From assembly GCA_029288195.1 (NCBI GenBank), contig JARFPR010000351.1:1-7170 (forward strand): DNA of 7,170 nucleotides, given 5' to 3'. Position numbers and translations under genes: made by a program. This DNA comes from Gammaproteobacteria bacterium (GTDB lineage Bacteria > Pseudomonadota > Gammaproteobacteria > GCA-001735895). Below are positions 6,311 to 7,170 of the stretch, piece after piece (positions within the stretch are counted from its first letter, which is position 1; each line of letters begins with the position of its first letter). The notes below the pieces were generated by a model. It saw nothing but the letters and a program-made list of their open reading frames with translations. It made no database searches and was not told the DNA's origin.

Positions 6311-7170
6311 CTACTTTGGTACCACTAGCGCATCGACGATAGTACAACCCGACTGATTGACTATCACCGGGTTCAAATCAATTTCGTTCATTTCCTCACC
6401 CAGCACAAACGCCAGCTGCGAAAACCTCACCACCAGTTCGACCAGGGCCGCACGATCGACCGCAGCCTGTCCACGCACCCCGGCCAACAGCCTGGCCAGC
6501 CTGGTCTGGTCGATCATTGCATTAGCCTGCTCCGCATTTACCGGGGCAAGTTTAAATGCGCGTTCGGCAATTAGCTCGATTAACACCCCACCACAGGCAA
6601 TAATGACCATCGGGCCATACTGCGGGTCGCTTTTCATACCGACGGATACCTCTACACCGGTTGCTATCATCGGCATCACCAGGACCTGGTCGCCGAGCCT
6701 GGTCTGTAGATCCCGGTAAGCCACTTCGAGTTGCTGAATATTTTCGATGCCGACTTTGACCCCGTTTTTATCGGATTTATGCGTAATGCCTTTCATCGCG
6801 GTCTTGAGCACCAGCGGGAAACCACAGGTCTCGGCCGCTGCACAGGTCTGGTCGAAGCTTTTCGCGATGCTGTAACTTACGGTCGGCAAGCCAAAGTCCG
6901 ACATCAGTCTCAACGAGGTGATTTCGTCGCAGCTTTCGATTGCATTTAATCGAAGAGACCAACTCCTGATAGCGTCCGGGTCGAAATCAATCTCGTTCGA
7001 GTCGGCAACAGCAGTGCTCCCGGATCGATAACTCATCAGATTACGCATCGCACGCAAAGCCACATCGATACCGTTGATGACCGGGATTCCCAGTGAGGTC
7101 AACTCGGCCGCGGTATTACTCAGATTGGTGAAAGTAAAGCTCTGCACCAGGATGAGTGGTTTATCACCAT
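6311..7170 (-). CDS. ADP-forming acyl-CoA synthetase, C-terminal part (runs off right edge)
   Basis: Reading leftwards, 285 codons are visible and the frame is open to the window edge. A GTG at 7147 is only an internal valine, because GDKPLIL just before it fits the family. The first visible ~45 residues (PLILVQSFTFTNLSNTAAEL, then GIPVINGIDVALRAMRNLM) are the end of the ligase/CoA domain of the single-chain acetate-CoA ligase family. The ATP-grasp part follows: GFPLVLKTAMKGITHKSD with the conserved HKSD at visible residues 130-133, then GVEVSVGMKSDPQYGP, CGGVLIELIAERAFKLAPV and EIDLNPVIV. These enzymes interconvert acyl-CoA plus ADP and phosphate with acid plus ATP. The N-terminal CoA-binding domain and active-site phosphohistidine are outside the window. 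It is tail to tail with the MttB-like gene, 18 nt between stops. It could activate an acid made by the locus, but substrate and linkage are inferred. Confidence 0.88.
   Translation of the reverse strand, partial: GDKPLILVQSFTFTNLSNTAAELTSLGIPVINGIDVALRAMRNLMSYRSGSTAVADSNEIDFDPDAIRSWSLRLNAIESCDEITSLRLMSDFGLPTVSYSIAKSFDQTCAAAETCGFPLVLKTAMKGITHKSDKNGVKVGIENIQQLEVAYRDLQTRLGDQVLVMPMIATGVEVSVGMKSDPQYGPMVIIACGGVLIELIAERAFKLAPVNAEQANAMIDQTRLARLLAGVRGQAAVDRAALVELVVRFSQLAFVLGEEMNEIDLNPVIVNQSGCTIVDALVVPK

Noticed and set aside
7145..7147. GTG at 7147 as the start of a short free-standing ATP-grasp protein
   Set aside because: The frame continues upstream to the window edge with residues (GDKPLIL) that fit the preceding CoA-ligase domain, so the gene is longer and simply cut by the window.

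Overview
The window looks like chromosomal DNA of a free-living, probably marine, gammaproteobacterium. The evidence is moderate GC, a GcvA-type LysR regulator, a Sec-exported four-cysteine protein of a kind seen in that class, and aerobic C1/quaternary-amine type enzymes. This is inference from protein character; there is no rRNA or other taxonomic marker. There are seven protein genes, two cut by the window edges. I see no tRNA, rRNA, CRISPR array, insertion sequence or phage gene.

Left part (1-1421). Two minus-strand genes of unknown function: the N-terminal 121 residues of a small membrane protein (start at 363), and a 104-residue periplasmic protein (843-1157). The 479-bp gap between them holds an extended -10 promoter for the first gene, two perfect palindromes, and a REPIN-like repeat at 611-740 built from two inverted hairpin units.

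Central part (1422-6292). A plus-strand gamma-butyrobetaine-hydroxylase-like 2-oxoglutarate/Fe(II) dioxygenase converges on a minus-strand LysR regulator; their stop codons are 3 nt apart. The regulator is divergent from a two-gene unit: a GcvT-type folate-binding methyltransferase followed 11 nt later by a non-pyrrolysine MttB-family (trimethylamine/betaine type) methyltransferase.

Right part (6293-7170). The C-terminal portion of an ADP-forming acyl-CoA synthetase (ATP-grasp part) lies on the minus strand, tail to tail with the MttB-like gene, and runs off the window.

Working model (inference): a LysR-controlled locus for catabolism of a quaternary or methylated amine. The dioxygenase would hydroxylate a trimethylammonium-like substrate. 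The MttB-like enzyme would remove a methyl group and the GcvT-like protein would pass methyl or one-carbon units to tetrahydrofolate. The CoA ligase would activate a resulting carboxylic acid. The dioxygenase keeps its iron and 2-oxoglutarate residues but seems to have lost most of the aromatic cage that binds gamma-butyrobetaine in the human enzyme, so the substrate is probably not gamma-butyrobetaine. No corrinoid protein gene is in the window, which leaves the GcvT-MttB partnership as the most interesting open question.
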